Origin: Candidatus Villigracilis propinquus
Lineage (GTDB): Bacteria > Chloroflexota > Anaerolineae > Anaerolineales > Villigracilaceae
Direction of reading: 5' to 3'
NCBI GenBank assembly: GCA_016714565.1
Contig: JADKDM010000023.1
Location: 1-64,000, forward strand
Length of the DNA stretch: 64,000 bases
A model generated the notes under the pieces. It was not told where the DNA came from and made no database searches. It saw only the letters and a program-made list of their open reading frames with translations. A program made the translations under genes and the position numbers. This document shows, piece after piece, positions 17,203 through 27,552 of the stretch; positions within the stretch are counted from its first letter, which is position 1, and each line of letters starts with the position of its first letter.

Positions 17203-20200
17203 ATGAAAAAGAAAAGGGGCAGTACTGGAAACAAACATCGCCCAGAAGCAGACGCGCGCGTTTTGGGACAAATCCTTGCAGCGCAAAATATTGAATTTGT
17301 ACTCCCCAATACAACCCACATCGCTGAATTCTTTGCTGAGACGCTGATGACCATTCCCGGAGTATTATCTTGCCGTGTTTGTCTGGAAGATATGTCCATC
17401 CAAAGAGGCGAAATGGGGAGCGGGATTTGCGAAGAGTGCGTGTCATCACGAAGAAAATCCGCCGAACAAAAGGAACTTCCTTTGTTTAGTTCCGATTTCA
17501 AGTGTCGGCTGGACAATCAGTTGGGCGTGCAATTCAACGCGATTAGTTCACTTCATCATCACTTCGGCTTTTTTGTTTTCCAGATAGATGATCTCGAAGT
17601 TTTCAATGTTTACAAACCCTTCATTGTCAATCTTGCCAATTACGTAGCCATCTCGCTTGAAAACCGCCTGCAAAGGAATTTACTGCAAAAGGCCCGCGAT
17701 GAATTGGAATTCAAGGTGGGGGAGCGCACGCAGGAACTGATGGTGGCCAATGTGCATCTACAGGAAGAAATCGAAAACAGACGGCAAATAGAAGAAGCTC
17801 TGCGGGAAAGCGAAAGACAGATCAAGCAGTTAATTGACTCATCCCCTGTTGCAATGGTTGTATCATCAGGGATCAAAGAACACGTCGAATGGGTCAATGA
17901 TAAATTTATCGAGTTATTTGGTTATACCAGCGAAGACATGCCCAGCGCGGAACATTGGTGGCCGCTTGCTTATCCCGATGTAGCATATCGGGAAGCCATC
18001 AAAGCACAGTGGCAGACACGGGTTGAACAGGCCATCCGGACGAAAGGTCAGATCCAACCCATGGAAGCAACGGTCAGGTGTAAGGACGGTTCGTACCGCT
18101 ATGTCGAGTTTCGCCTTTCTTCGATTGGATCCAAACACCTCATTACCTTTGTTGATCTCACCGAACGCAAGCGGGTCGAGGACGCGCTTGCGGCCAGGGA
18201 GATGGAAATGCGTAATTTGGCGGATTCGTCCCCCGGCCTGATGGGAATGTTCCACCTTCGGCCCGACGGTACTATCTGTATGCCTTACACATCTCCACAA
18301 ATCCAGAATCTGTTCGACTTGCGTTCAGAAGATTTGGTGGATGACGCAGCCTCACTTCTCGCGCGGACACATCCTGATGATATTCAATGGGTCAACGAAT
18401 CCATAGCCGAGTCGGCCCGCACCATGACTCCATGGCATATTGAGTATCGTATCCTGCACCCAACCCGTGGGGAGCTGTGGCTTGAAGGTTCGACGAATCC
18501 CAAACCTCATCCTGATGGTGGCATCATCTGGTATGGATTTGTTCACGATATCACCAAGCGTAAACAGGCGGAGGAGGCTTTACTCGAACGCGAAAAACAC
18601 TCGCAGTCACTGCTCCGTTTATCCAGGAATCTGGAACGCTCGCAAACCTATAATGAAGTGTTGAACGCTGCGCGCGATGAAGTAAAAGCTGTGATTGGTT
18701 ATCAAAACTTGTGGGCTTATCTGCTGACCGATGACAAAAAACATTTCAAAGCGCTGATCGCAGGTGGATTGGTGGGAGATATTTTGATGACAGATGAGAA
18801 TGTTGCCATGCTTACCATCACAGGCGACCGGATGCTTGAGGAAATTGCGGAAGCCAGAGAAATCGTGATGGTCGAAGATGCGCAGACAGATGAGCGAACC
18901 GATAAAGAGATCGTGACTAGATTAGGGAATCGCACGATTGTGAATATCCCCATCATCTTATTTGACAAACATTTAGGGACAGTTGGAACAGGAACATTTG
19001 GCGACGAAGGGGTGCGGGTACCTACAAAAACCGAACAGGAATATCTCATGGCTTTGGCGAGCCACATGGCGGTTTCACTTGACCGAATCCACTTGTTCAA
19101 TAAGCGCGGGCAGGCTGAACAGTCATTACGCGAAAGCGAAGAGCGCTTCCGCTCGTTTGTGGAAAAGGCGAATGATATTGTTTATACGATTTCACCGGAT
19201 GAGGTCTTCACCTATGTCTCTCCTAATTGGAAGGAAATTTTAGGGCATGAGATCAGCGAGGTGGAAGGCAAGTTGTTTGAGATTTTTGTTCATCCTGACG
19301 ATCTCGCCACATGTCGCGAAGTTCTGAGCCGAACCATCAAAAGCGGCGAGAAACAATCAGGATTCGAATATCGGGTAAAACACAAGAATGGAAGCTGGCA
19401 ATGGCATACATCGAATGCTTCAGTGATCCGTGATCGTGACGATAGGGTAATCTCGTTTCTGGGGATCGCACGTAACATTACCGAACGCAAACAGGCGGAA
19501 GCGATGCTGCGCAAACGCGAGCAGGAATTTCGTACTCTGGCAGAGAACTCACCCGATGTTATCGTGCGCTACGACACGGAAGGACGACGCATCTACGTCA
19601 ACCCCGAGTTCGAGCGGGTTAATCACCTCTCGGCACAGGAAGTGCAGGGCAAGACACCGGTCGAACTTTCGACAGAACTGGCACCGAAGGCAGAGGTTTT
19701 CACGGAAAAACTTATGGCGGTAATAGCGTCTGGTACCGTTGACAAGATTGACTTGTCCTGGACCAAGGATGAGAAGCCGATATGCTGGTTTGTGCGTCTT
19801 GTGCCCGAATTCGACGCGGACGGTAAAGTGGCGAGCGCACTCACCATCTGGAGCGACATCTCTGAGCGCAAGCGGGCAGAGGAAGCACTTAGGGAGAGTG
19901 AAGAAAAATACAGATTGTTACATGAAAATGCCGGTGTTGGAATTGGCTACTACAAACCCAATGGCGAGGTCATTTCCTATAATTATCTGGCTGCTAGCCA
20001 CATGCAGGGAAAGCCCGAAGATTTCAAAGGGAAATCGATCTATGAAATCTTTCCAAAACAGGAAGCCGATTTCTATATGGATCGGATAAAACGTTCCTTG
20101 TTAGCAGAATCAATGACTGAATACGAGGATCATCTGGATCTCCCTTCGGGTGATAAATGGTTCCTAAGCATTTATGGCAGAATATGTGATTCACAGAAAA

Positions 20201-23200
20201 ACGTGATTGGCGTACAAATCATCAGCCAGGATATCACCGAACGCAAGCGTAATGAAAGAGAACTGATCACACTTAACCGCGCCATTAACCAATCGACCGA
20301 TGCAGTCTTTCTGATCAATGAACAATTGGTTTTCGCTTACGTCAACGATGCGGCCTGCCGTTCCTTGGGCTATACACGGGAAGAACTCTTAACCATGGGG
20401 CCATCGGACATTGATGCTACTATCACATATGATGCAGCCAAAGGCATCATGAGTAAACAGTTTAGAAATGGCTCTTTCCCAAGATTCGAAACGCAACATA
20501 AAACGCGCGATGGACGCGTTTTTCCTGTGGAGATCAGCTCTTCCGTGGTTGATTACGATGGTGCAAAATTCAGTCTTACAACAGTTCACGATATCACTGA
20601 ACGCAAACAAGCGGAGGAAAAGTTGCGTGAAAGTGAGGAACGCTACCGCGCCATTTCGAATCTGACCTCAGATTATGCCTATTCTTTCCGCCTTGAAGCG
20701 GACGGAACCTACACACGCGAGTGGACGACTGAGACATTCTTTAAAATTACCGGCTACTTACCCACCGACCCACAATTCATGAGTGGGATGATGTCCATTG
20801 TTCACCCTGATGATCGTCATATTTTGGAAGAGCGCAACCGACGCTCTGAAGCTCGTGAAGAAGTAAGTGCAGTCGCTTATCGTATCATCCGAAAAGACGG
20901 CGAGATCCGCTGGCTTAATAATTTTGGAGGATCCACCCACGATGAAGCAACAGGCAAGGCGATCCGTTTCTATGGTGCCGTGAGTGATATTACCGAGCGT
21001 AAACGTGCCGAAGAGGATTTGCGCGCGAGTGAAGAGAAATATCGTGCGCTGGCAGAAAACATCCCTAATGTTGTATTTCAATGTAAAAATGATTCACGTT
21101 ACACGTTTATCTATCTTAACAACGCCATTGAAGAACTAACTGGTTATTCCAAGGATGATTTTCTTGAAAAAGGACTTAGCTTTTTAGATCTCTATCATCC
21201 AGATGACCTGGAAACCATGCCAACCCCGAGAGAAAATAATATAGCCAAAATCAACCAGAACCCATTTCATGTCACTTATCGCATTCGCCACAAATCTGGA
21301 GAGTGGCGCTGGGTGGATGAATGGGGGACAGGAATTCTGGGAACCGATGGCAGGGTCGAATACCTTGAAGGCGTTATGATGGATGTCACCGAACGCAAGC
21401 TTGCCGAACAGACATTGCTTGAGAGTGAGGAACGGTATCGTCTATTGGTAAGCCTATCCCCGGATGCAATTGGGATCCATAAACAGGGGATTATTGCTTA
21501 CGCTAACCCTGCCATGCTTCATATCGCAGGTTCAAAAAATGCGGAGGATCTTATCGGAAAGCCTGTGCTGGATTTTATCCATTTGGATTTCCACGAGATC
21601 ATTCAAAAGCGTATAAATGGTGAATTGGGGGATAATATCGATACATTCGTCGAGGAGAAATTCATCAAGCTCGATGGTTCCCAGGTTGATGTTGAAGTTG
21701 CCGCTGTTCCCTACGAATATCAAGGACAACGATACACGCAAGTCATCGCGCGGGATATTACCCAGCGCAAACAACATGAACGCGAACGGGAAGCCATTAT
21801 TTCTGTCAGCGCTGTATTGCGTCAGGCTGGCACAAAGACAGGGATTCTAAATATCATTCTCGACCAGTTGGTTAGCCTGTTTGAAGTGGATGGAGCCATG
21901 CTCGTTATGCCCAATGCTCAAACTGGCGGCTTCGTCAACGAAATGGGCCGTGGGATTGTTGGCGAAAGAATGACAGGGCTGGTCATCCCGGCCGGTAGGG
22001 GAGTTTGCAGCTGGGTGACCGCAAATAAAACCGCCTATTTAAATAACCATGCAGATCAGGATCCTTTATTTTATCGTCCAGAATTGCTGGGTAATTCTCA
22101 CTGCGTGGCATGTGCTCCTCTCCTTGCGCAGGAACAGGTCATTGGCTCATTGTGGCTTGCTCGTCAGATGGATTTTGTTGAACAGGATCTGCACCTGCTC
22201 ACGGCCATTGCCGATATCGCCGCCAACGCCATCCATCGCGTCATGTTGCATGAACAGACTGAACTACAGCTGCATCACCTCATCGCTCTGCATCAGATCG
22301 ATATAGCCATCAGCAGCAATTTCGATTCAGACCTTACGCTCAACGTGATTTTGGGCAACGTGAAAAACGAATTGGAGATGGACGCAGTGGATATCCTGCT
22401 GATTAGCCCGGTTACCCACACACTGGATTTCGTTGCCGGGCTTGGTTTTCGGACGCACGGTATTGAGCAATCGCACGTCAAACTTGCAGATGGATTTGCT
22501 GGTACAGCCGCCCAGGAATATCGAACCGTTTCATGCCCCGACCTGAAACTGGCTCGTGGAACTTTTAGCCGTTCCTCGCTATTGGCTGATGAAGAGTTTG
22601 TTGCACATTTCGCCACCCCGCTGGTCGTAAAGGGACAAGTCAAAGGCGTGCTGGAACTCTTCCATCGAAAGGCATTTGAACCTGAATCAGATTGGATTGA
22701 CTACTTTGAAACGCTGGCAACTCAAGCCGCGATCGCGATCGAAAGCGCATCCCTTGTAGAGAATCTACAGCGTTCCAATACAGAGCTAATTCTTGCTTAT
22801 GACGCCACCATCGAAGGTTGGTCGCGCGCTCTCGACCTGCGAGACAAGGAAACAGAAGGCCATACCCAGCGTGTGACCGATATGGCATTGGAGCTTGCCG
22901 ACAAAATGGGAATAAGCGAAGCAGAAAAACAGCATCTATGGCGCGGTTCTTTATTGCATGACATCGGAAAGATGGGTGTACCAGATTCCATTCTGCTAAA
23001 ACCCGGTCCGCTTTCCGAAGCTGAAGAACAGATCATGAGGCAGCATCCCATGTATGCATATCAAATGCTTTCCCCGATCGCATATCTTAAGCCGGCGCTG
23101 GAAATATCTTACTGCCATCACGAGAAATGGGATGGCAGCGGTTATCCTCGCGGTCTCAAGGGAGAGGAAATCCCGCTCTCTGCGCGCCTGTTCGCAGTAG

Positions 23201-23346
23201 TGGATGTATTTGACGCGCTCACGTCTGACCGTCCCTACCGCAGGGCTTGGCCACGCGAAGATGCGTATAGCTTCATTCAGGAGCAGTCTGGCAAACACTT
23301 TGACCCGCAGATCGTAAAGATAGTTCTTGAAAATAAAATGTGGTGA
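17203..23346 (+). CDS. Giant cytoplasmic sensor: GAF, nine PAS, HD-GYP phosphodiesterase
   Basis: A 2,047-residue protein without membrane helices. Approximate domains: N-terminal GAF-like region 15-165, coiled coil 160-200, PAS at 200-327 and 327-461, GAF 461-640, PAS at 642, 769, 896, 1021, 1141, 1273 and 1405 (each ending in a DITERK-type linker), GAF 1528-1685, GAF 1687-1855, and HD-GYP 1858-2047. The HD-GYP carries EGHTQRV, LLHDIGKMGVPD, HPMYAYQML, CHHEKWDGSGYPRG and PLSARL, so metal binding and c-di-GMP hydrolysis are expected. The start at 17203 follows AGGAGATG. Input is probably several cytoplasmic ligands or redox cofactors, output c-di-GMP turnover. Tandem PAS units differ enough that recent duplication is not evident. 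Confidence 0.9.
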   Translation: MKKKRGSTGNKHRPEADARVLGQILAAQNIEFVLPNTTHIAEFFAETLMTIPGVLSCRVCLEDMSIQRGEMGSGICEECVSSRRKSAEQKELPLFSSDFKCRLDNQLGVQFNAISSLHHHFGFFVFQIDDLEVFNVYKPFIVNLANYVAISLENRLQRNLLQKARDELEFKVGERTQELMVANVHLQEEIENRRQIEEALRESERQIKQLIDSSPVAMVVSSGIKEHVEWVNDKFIELFGYTSEDMPSAEHWWPLAYPDVAYREAIKAQWQTRVEQAIRTKGQIQPMEATVRCKDGSYRYVEFRLSSIGSKHLITFVDLTERKRVEDALAAREMEMRNLADSSPGLMGMFHLRPDGTICMPYTSPQIQNLFDLRSEDLVDDAASLLARTHPDDIQWVNESIAESARTMTPWHIEYRILHPTRGELWLEGSTNPKPHPDGGIIWYGFVHDITKRKQAEEALLEREKHSQSLLRLSRNLERSQTYNEVLNAARDEVKAVIGYQNLWAYLLTDDKKHFKALIAGGLVGDILMTDENVAMLTITGDRMLEEIAEAREIVMVEDAQTDERTDKEIVTRLGNRTIVNIPIILFDKHLGTVGTGTFGDEGVRVPTKTEQEYLMALASHMAVSLDRIHLFNKRGQAEQSLRESEERFRSFVEKANDIVYTISPDEVFTYVSPNWKEILGHEISEVEGKLFEIFVHPDDLATCREVLSRTIKSGEKQSGFEYRVKHKNGSWQWHTSNASVIRDRDDRVISFLGIARNITERKQAEAMLRKREQEFRTLAENSPDVIVRYDTEGRRIYVNPEFERVNHLSAQEVQGKTPVELSTELAPKAEVFTEKLMAVIASGTVDKIDLSWTKDEKPICWFVRLVPEFDADGKVASALTIWSDISERKRAEEALRESEEKYRLLHENAGVGIGYYKPNGEVISYNYLAASHMQGKPEDFKGKSIYEIFPKQEADFYMDRIKRSLLAESMTEYEDHLDLPSGDKWFLSIYGRICDSQKNVIGVQIISQDITERKRNERELITLNRAINQSTDAVFLINEQLVFAYVNDAACRSLGYTREELLTMGPSDIDATITYDAAKGIMSKQFRNGSFPRFETQHKTRDGRVFPVEISSSVVDYDGAKFSLTTVHDITERKQAEEKLRESEERYRAISNLTSDYAYSFRLEADGTYTREWTTETFFKITGYLPTDPQFMSGMMSIVHPDDRHILEERNRRSEAREEVSAVAYRIIRKDGEIRWLNNFGGSTHDEATGKAIRFYGAVSDITERKRAEEDLRASEEKYRALAENIPNVVFQCKNDSRYTFIYLNNAIEELTGYSKDDFLEKGLSFLDLYHPDDLETMPTPRENNIAKINQNPFHVTYRIRHKSGEWRWVDEWGTGILGTDGRVEYLEGVMMDVTERKLAEQTLLESEERYRLLVSLSPDAIGIHKQGIIAYANPAMLHIAGSKNAEDLIGKPVLDFIHLDFHEIIQKRINGELGDNIDTFVEEKFIKLDGSQVDVEVAAVPYEYQGQRYTQVIARDITQRKQHEREREAIISVSAVLRQAGTKTGILNIILDQLVSLFEVDGAMLVMPNAQTGGFVNEMGRGIVGERMTGLVIPAGRGVCSWVTANKTAYLNNHADQDPLFYRPELLGNSHCVACAPLLAQEQVIGSLWLARQMDFVEQDLHLLTAIADIAANAIHRVMLHEQTELQLHHLIALHQIDIAISSNFDSDLTLNVILGNVKNELEMDAVDILLISPVTHTLDFVAGLGFRTHGIEQSHVKLADGFAGTAAQEYRTVSCPDLKLARGTFSRSSLLADEEFVAHFATPLVVKGQVKGVLELFHRKAFEPESDWIDYFETLATQAAIAIESASLVENLQRSNTELILAYDATIEGWSRALDLRDKETEGHTQRVTDMALELADKMGISEAEKQHLWRGSLLHDIGKMGVPDSILLKPGPLSEAEEQIMRQHPMYAYQMLSPIAYLKPALEISYCHHEKWDGSGYPRGLKGEEIPLSARLFAVVDVFDALTSDRPYRRAWPREDAYSFIQEQSGKHFDPQIVKIVLENKMW

Positions 23347-23507
23347 TCGAGGGGCTTTACTATTGTAAATTCGGGCATATTTGCTGTAATTAGTCACTTA
23401 CCATTTTTTTATATCAGTCGTACAATACGACCTAACATAAATGCAAGGTTGGTTTAGGATAGATTTACTCATCACGGCTCATTAATACAACTGAGAAAGG
23501 CGGGCAT

Positions 23508-24581
23508 ATGAGAAGGGGCTTTTTGTTATATCAATTTAACTTTGGGGGTGTTTTTAGAATTTTCCTGCTATTCCTTGTTGGGGCGGGTATTTCTGGATGT
23601 GGGGGAGCAAGTCAAGTAATTCCTGCCAAGCCAACAGTTTGTACACCGCAGGCAACTAGTGTAAATATTTATAGAGCAACCCCAACCCCGGTTCCGATGC
23701 AAATATTGACACAAGCTCCAATGACGAATGGTTCTCCCCAAACGGGGATAGAGAGCATTCCCAATAATCTTACACAAGAGCAGCTATTAGCTTTGTTACA
23801 ACAGACATCGGGGCAACCGGTGCTGACGGCTTCCGCCGGCACGAGTAGCGACTTTGGAACTCTGATCTATGAAACGAAAAGCTGGTCGGATATACAAACC
23901 ATAAAACTGGACGATATGAGCCAAGCACAGATCGTGGTGACATTTCTCAGTCCACAGTTAATCAGGACTATTTATGGCAATGAAATGCGCATCTATGGGT
24001 CTACCAGTTTGAATCCCCAGATCGTACTGGATGAGATCGCGAAACGTGACGAATTGATATTTTTTGTCATGGTTATTACGAGCACTAACAATAATCTCGG
24101 CCCTGCCTCCCACAAGATACTAATCCCTATTCGGGAAATGGTGATCGTGAATGCCGAAGATGTGATTGCGCCTCCGTTACGTGATGATCATAAACTTTCT
24201 ATGGAAATCAATACTTCGTTTGAGCCTGTCTTTGGATACCTGACGTATCCCTTTGCCATGCAGTATGGCGTCGAATGCAGCTGGGTGCTCAACCCTACAT
24301 TTAATAAGAACATCTTCATTACGGTTCCCCATATTGATGTGGATGGGGTTTCCACCGGTGCCTATATGTGGGAGATTCCGTATTCCCCATTATTCAGTTC
24401 TGGCCTTCCTGCATATTCTCCAGGTACTGCGGCGTTTGATGCAGCAGCCCAAATACCCAGCTTTTTAACACCGCCAAGCCCAATGGTGAGTCTCTTAACT
24501 CCGTATGGATTACCTGAGGCTGCATTCTGGCAGATCTACGCAGGATTTCTTTGGAAGCAGGTCTTGCAGGGAATAAAGTAA
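23508..24581 (+). CDS. Exported lipoprotein of unknown function
   Basis: The 357-residue product has a signal peptide (RIFLLFLVGAG) and a lipobox ending in GISGC near residue 31, then a Pro/Thr linker (ATPTPVPM) and a folded region with no family I recognise. AAAGGCGGG precedes the ATG. It has a strand-rich central part (KILIPIREMVIVNAED) and a Ser/Pro-rich C-terminus. It is alone downstream of the HD-GYP gene, 160 bp away. A small palindrome GTCGTACAATACGAC at 23417-23431 in the gap could be an operator. Confidence 0.65.
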   Translation: MRRGFLLYQFNFGGVFRIFLLFLVGAGISGCGGASQVIPAKPTVCTPQATSVNIYRATPTPVPMQILTQAPMTNGSPQTGIESIPNNLTQEQLLALLQQTSGQPVLTASAGTSSDFGTLIYETKSWSDIQTIKLDDMSQAQIVVTFLSPQLIRTIYGNEMRIYGSTSLNPQIVLDEIAKRDELIFFVMVITSTNNNLGPASHKILIPIREMVIVNAEDVIAPPLRDDHKLSMEINTSFEPVFGYLTYPFAMQYGVECSWVLNPTFNKNIFITVPHIDVDGVSTGAYMWEIPYSPLFSSGLPAYSPGTAAFDAAAQIPSFLTPPSPMVSLLTPYGLPEAAFWQIYAGFLWKQVLQGIK

Positions 24582-24651
24582 TCCGTCACACCGCACTGAC
24601 GTACGGCGCAATGACGATGGAAATTAGTACTCTCCTGCAAAACCTCTATCA

Positions 24652-25690
24652 CTACCCTCCGCTCAAATAAAGCATGGCATAACATGCCAGCCAGTGTTCC
24701 ACCATGTAATCGGAGCCGGTCACTGCGCCCATGCTTGCCTTGGCGTGGGCGTCACTTCCCGCCTCAAGGTGTGGACGCCGTGCATCGTCCGCGGGCAGGA
24801 TGGCGTTCAGATGCTTCCATACAAATGCTCGATACACGTTCAGTCCATGCAGATGGGCCAGTTGACCATCCGATGCGTCGGATACAAACGCTGGTTCAAA
24901 GAGGGACTTGGGCTCCCCAGATGAAAGCCTCGGCAGGAAGGCACCCAACCAAGTGAAGAAATTCTTCCCGTTCGAGGACGAGGCTCATCAAGTCCACTTC
25001 TGTCAATGCAGGCGAGAGGAAGTCTGTTCCGCTCGGCTCGTAATGAGCGGGGTAGTCGCGGTCTGTGCCATACCATTGGATCGCGGCCTTGGTGATGGCG
25101 GTCAACAGGCGCGAGTCGCCTTGCGTTGCCAGGTATCTTGCCCACGGCACCGAGCGCGCCAGACCGAATGCGCTATTGCTGTGCATCCCCACGCGGATGG
25201 GATACGTTGCCTTTGGCAGCCACGCCAAAAAGGATTCGGTGATCACATCCGCCATTGGACGCGCCGCCTCAAGCCACCGGACAGCTGCTTCATCATCCCA
25301 AAGAGTCAACTCGTGGACAAAGGTCAACGCCCAGCCCCAGCCGTATGGACGTTCGAAGCGCGGGTGGGAACGCAGATACGCTGTTTCCTGCGAAAGTGCA
25401 TCTTTGGTGAGATGCGCATTGAGCACTTCCATCGCTTTGGTTGTATCAAAGGCTTCGGGCGCCAATCGCAATAAACGGATCAATACCCAATGCAATTCAA
25501 CACTTGAATGCCAGTCGAAGCAGCCGTAAAAGGCGGGGTGCGCCTCACGCGGCCTCGGACGATCTTCCGGTCCCGTCATCATGTGCTGCATTTGATTCGG
25601 ATATTCCTGCTGTATGGAGTGGATGATCGATTTTGCGTAGGTTGAAGCCACTTGCTCAAGAGAGGTCTTTGCGTTTTGAAAATTGGTCAT
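24652..25690 (-). CDS. DUF2891-family protein, one frameshift
   Basis: The N-terminal part (HPAFYGCFDWHSSVELHW, SHPRFERPYGWGW, HSNSAFGLA, HYEPSGTDFLSPALTE) matches the DUF2891 family of cytosolic, alpha-helical proteins of unknown enzymatic role with conserved His/Trp pockets. The reading frame shifts near 24960 beside a T run; adding one T continues EEFFTWLGAFLPRLSSGEP and the C-terminal part with HLHGLNVYRAF and GSDYMVEHWLACYAMLYLS. The corrected length is about 345 residues, as expected. The start at 25690 has a TAAAAT box 6 nt upstream and no ribosome site, so a leaderless message is likely. It is divergent from the propeller gene. Confidence 0.8.
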
Positions 25691-25696
25691 TGGAAT

Positions 25697-25753
25697 ATTT
25701 TACTCTCAATGGTTTGCAAGTCATAATTATTTCATCCAATAATCGAATAAAAT
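25697..25753. promoter_or_regulatory. Divergent -10 boxes, both 6 nt from an ATG
   Basis: Minus strand TAAAAT at 25702-25697 is followed by ATTCCA and the ATG of the DUF2891 gene; plus strand TAAAAT at 25748-25753 is followed by ACAAAC and the ATG at 25760. No ribosome site precedes either start. The 69-bp gap therefore holds two probable leaderless promoters; -35 boxes are weak. Confidence 0.5.
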
Positions 25754-25759
25754 ACAAAC

Positions 25760-26815
25760 ATGTCTGCACCGCGAAAACTTCTTACCAATTTTGACAAGGC
25801 CCTCATCATCGGCATCATCCTCGGCGTGCTGGGGATCTGTGCTTTGACCGCCGTGTTCTTTTTTCTGTGGGTCAACCCGCCCGGGCGAAGCGTGGAGCCA
25901 ACTCCGTTTGGCGCGGCCACGGCCACGCTGGATATTTCCGCATCTGACCTGGCTTCCACGATGGCGGCGGGCAATGTCACAGCTACGCCAACTGTTGGAG
26001 TACCCACACCAGTTTCCAGTTTTAGTGATGATGCGCCACTCGTCGGCAGGATCGTCTTCACCTGTTACATCCAACAGATCGATCAGATATGCATCATGAA
26101 TGCAGATGGGACGAATCGCAGGCAGGTTACCGAATCGGATGCGACATCCTTTTATGCGTCTCTTTCGATGGATGGGGAGATGGTCTTTTACTCCTCGCGC
26201 GAAAGCGGACAATTTCAAATTTATTCCATCCGCTCCAATGGGAAGGAATTCAAACGCCTCACACGCGTATCGGGCAGTTTCTACGCGCCCGAGCTTTCTC
26301 CAAGCGGACAATGGATCGTCATGACGAAAGACGGCGATGGCATTTGGCTGATGAAGCCCGATGGCACGAACCCGCATGCCCTCACCGACAAGGATGATAT
26401 TGACCCGACCTGGTCTGCCGATGGTTCGATGATCGCGTTTGCTTCTTCGCGTTCGGGCCCGCGCCAATTGTTTGTGATGAATGCGGACGGTTCCAACATC
26501 CGCCAGGTGACAGATTTGAAAGATATGGGCGGGCGCAGTTCCTGGTCACCGGATGGGACGAAGCTGGTTTTTTACGCAGGCCCGGAAGCGGATCGCAATA
26601 TTTACGTCATCAATGTGGATGGGACGAATCTGGTGCAGCTCACCGACGGCGGAGATAATCTCGGCCCGAGCTGGTCTCCCGATGGAAATTGGATCGCATT
26701 CACTTCCTTCCGCGATGGCAACAACGAAATTTATGTCATGCATCCCGATGGGACGGGCGTGAAGAATTTGACGAATAATTCAGGTTCCGATTGGCAGCCG
26801 AGGTGGGGGAGATAG
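25760..26815 (+). CDS. Membrane-anchored TolB-like beta-propeller protein
   Basis: A 351-residue protein with one N-terminal helix (ALIIGIILGVLGICALTAVFFF, in pieces about 14-36) and a Thr/Pro-rich stalk to about residue 95. The remainder is a PD40/TolB-type propeller: repeats such as IYSIRSNGKEFKRLT, WLMKPDGTNPHALTD, FVMNADGSNIRQVTD, YVINVDGTNLVQLTD and YVMHPDGTGVKNLTN each joined by a SPDGxxIAF strand. Such propellers bind partners or ligands outside the cell. An NxDGT pattern in most blades might bind Ca2+, which is inference. Confidence 0.85.
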   Translation: MSAPRKLLTNFDKALIIGIILGVLGICALTAVFFFLWVNPPGRSVEPTPFGAATATLDISASDLASTMAAGNVTATPTVGVPTPVSSFSDDAPLVGRIVFTCYIQQIDQICIMNADGTNRRQVTESDATSFYASLSMDGEMVFYSSRESGQFQIYSIRSNGKEFKRLTRVSGSFYAPELSPSGQWIVMTKDGDGIWLMKPDGTNPHALTDKDDIDPTWSADGSMIAFASSRSGPRQLFVMNADGSNIRQVTDLKDMGGRSSWSPDGTKLVFYAGPEADRNIYVINVDGTNLVQLTDGGDNLGPSWSPDGNWIAFTSFRDGNNEIYVMHPDGTGVKNLTNNSGSDWQPRWGR

Positions 26816-26847
26816 GGGGAAGTGATAAGTAAAAAGTGATGAGTAAT

Positions 26848-26889
26848 AAGTAAGAGCGGACTGCTTCACGAAGCAATCCGCTCTTACTT
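26848..26889. terminator. Terminator after the propeller gene
   Basis: 19-bp arms (26848-26866, 26871-26889; one mismatch, CACG loop) ending in CTTACTTTCTTT. Confidence 0.8.
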
Positions 26890-26929
26890 TCTTTAAAGCT
26901 TTTCTCAGTGTTCTCTGTGGCAAAAGCTC

Positions 26930-27439
26930 TTAACCCTTCCACGGTTTGAAGCGCGGTATCCAGCGGGGGACATTAGCTTTATACCTCACATAACTTTCCC
27001 CAAAACGTTTTTCCAAGCCGGGCTCTTCCGACAAAATAAAATAAACATGGTTGATGACGATGAAAATCCCTGCCCACACGCCAATGATCCACGAGCCCCA
27101 AAAGATGGCCTGCCCGATCAACATCATTGCCACGCTGGTGATCATCGGGTTGCGGACGTGGCGGTACGGGCCGTACACGATCAGCTTTGTCGTCGGGTCC
27201 CACGGAGCCAATGTCCCCTGACCGATGAGTGTGAATAAATTAAAACAGAGCACGAACAGCATCAGTCCGACCCACACGAACAGACCGCCTATGATCATTC
27301 CCGTCCAAGTTGTGGAAGTGATCCCCTGCCAGCGTGTATCGTAGGTTACAAAAGAATTGAAAATCCACATGGGGATGACGATCACCACCATGAATGGCAA
27401 GAGGATAACAGCAAGGAGATGTCGCAGGGTTTTGAGCAT
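26930..27439 (-). CDS. Isoprenylcysteine/PEMT-like membrane methyltransferase
   Basis: The 169-residue protein has about four to five hydrophobic helices and the C-terminal signature of the ICMT/PEMT methyltransferase group: GPYRHVRNPM, then a helix, then EEPGLEKRFGESYVRYKANVPRWIPR. The conserved His/Arg/Asn and Glu-Glu pair form the AdoMet site in that family. Its substrate is not predictable; bacterial members methylate lipids or small thiols. GAGGAGG precedes the ATG. It is alone between a terminator and a repeat element. Confidence 0.8.
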   Translation of the reverse strand: MLKTLRHLLAVILLPFMVVIVIPMWIFNSFVTYDTRWQGITSTTWTGMIIGGLFVWVGLMLFVLCFNLFTLIGQGTLAPWDPTTKLIVYGPYRHVRNPMITSVAMMLIGQAIFWGSWIIGVWAGIFIVINHVYFILSEEPGLEKRFGESYVRYKANVPRWIPRFKPWKG

Positions 27440-27488
27440 AATAGGAAAACCTCCTCAATTACTAGACCTTATCCGATATAAGAAACAA

Positions 27489-27540
27489 CGTCCCGAAGGT
27501 TGATATTCCCTTTGATTTGCTTGAAAAAGCCTTCGGGACG
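27489..27540. repeat. CGTCCCGAAGG palindromic repeat, copy 1
   Basis: Arms CGTCCCGAAGG (27489-27499) and CCTTCGGGACG (27530-27540) with a 30-nt loop. The same 11-bp arms recur at 56484-56537 with an unrelated loop. It lies downstream of the next leftward gene, so it could also act as its terminator. Confidence 0.6.
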
Positions 27541-27552
27541 GTTATTTCACTA

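Noticed and set aside
23417..23431. GTCGTACAATACGAC palindrome as an operator
   Set aside because: Only 15 bp with a single copy; no second site and no regulator gene nearby, so it is noted only.
24908..25474. Plus-strand frame opposite DUF2891
   Set aside because: DUF2891 motifs run on the minus strand on both sides of the frame break.
25727..26467. Long minus-strand frame across the propeller gene
   Set aside because: Shadow of repeated propeller blades; no conserved motif.
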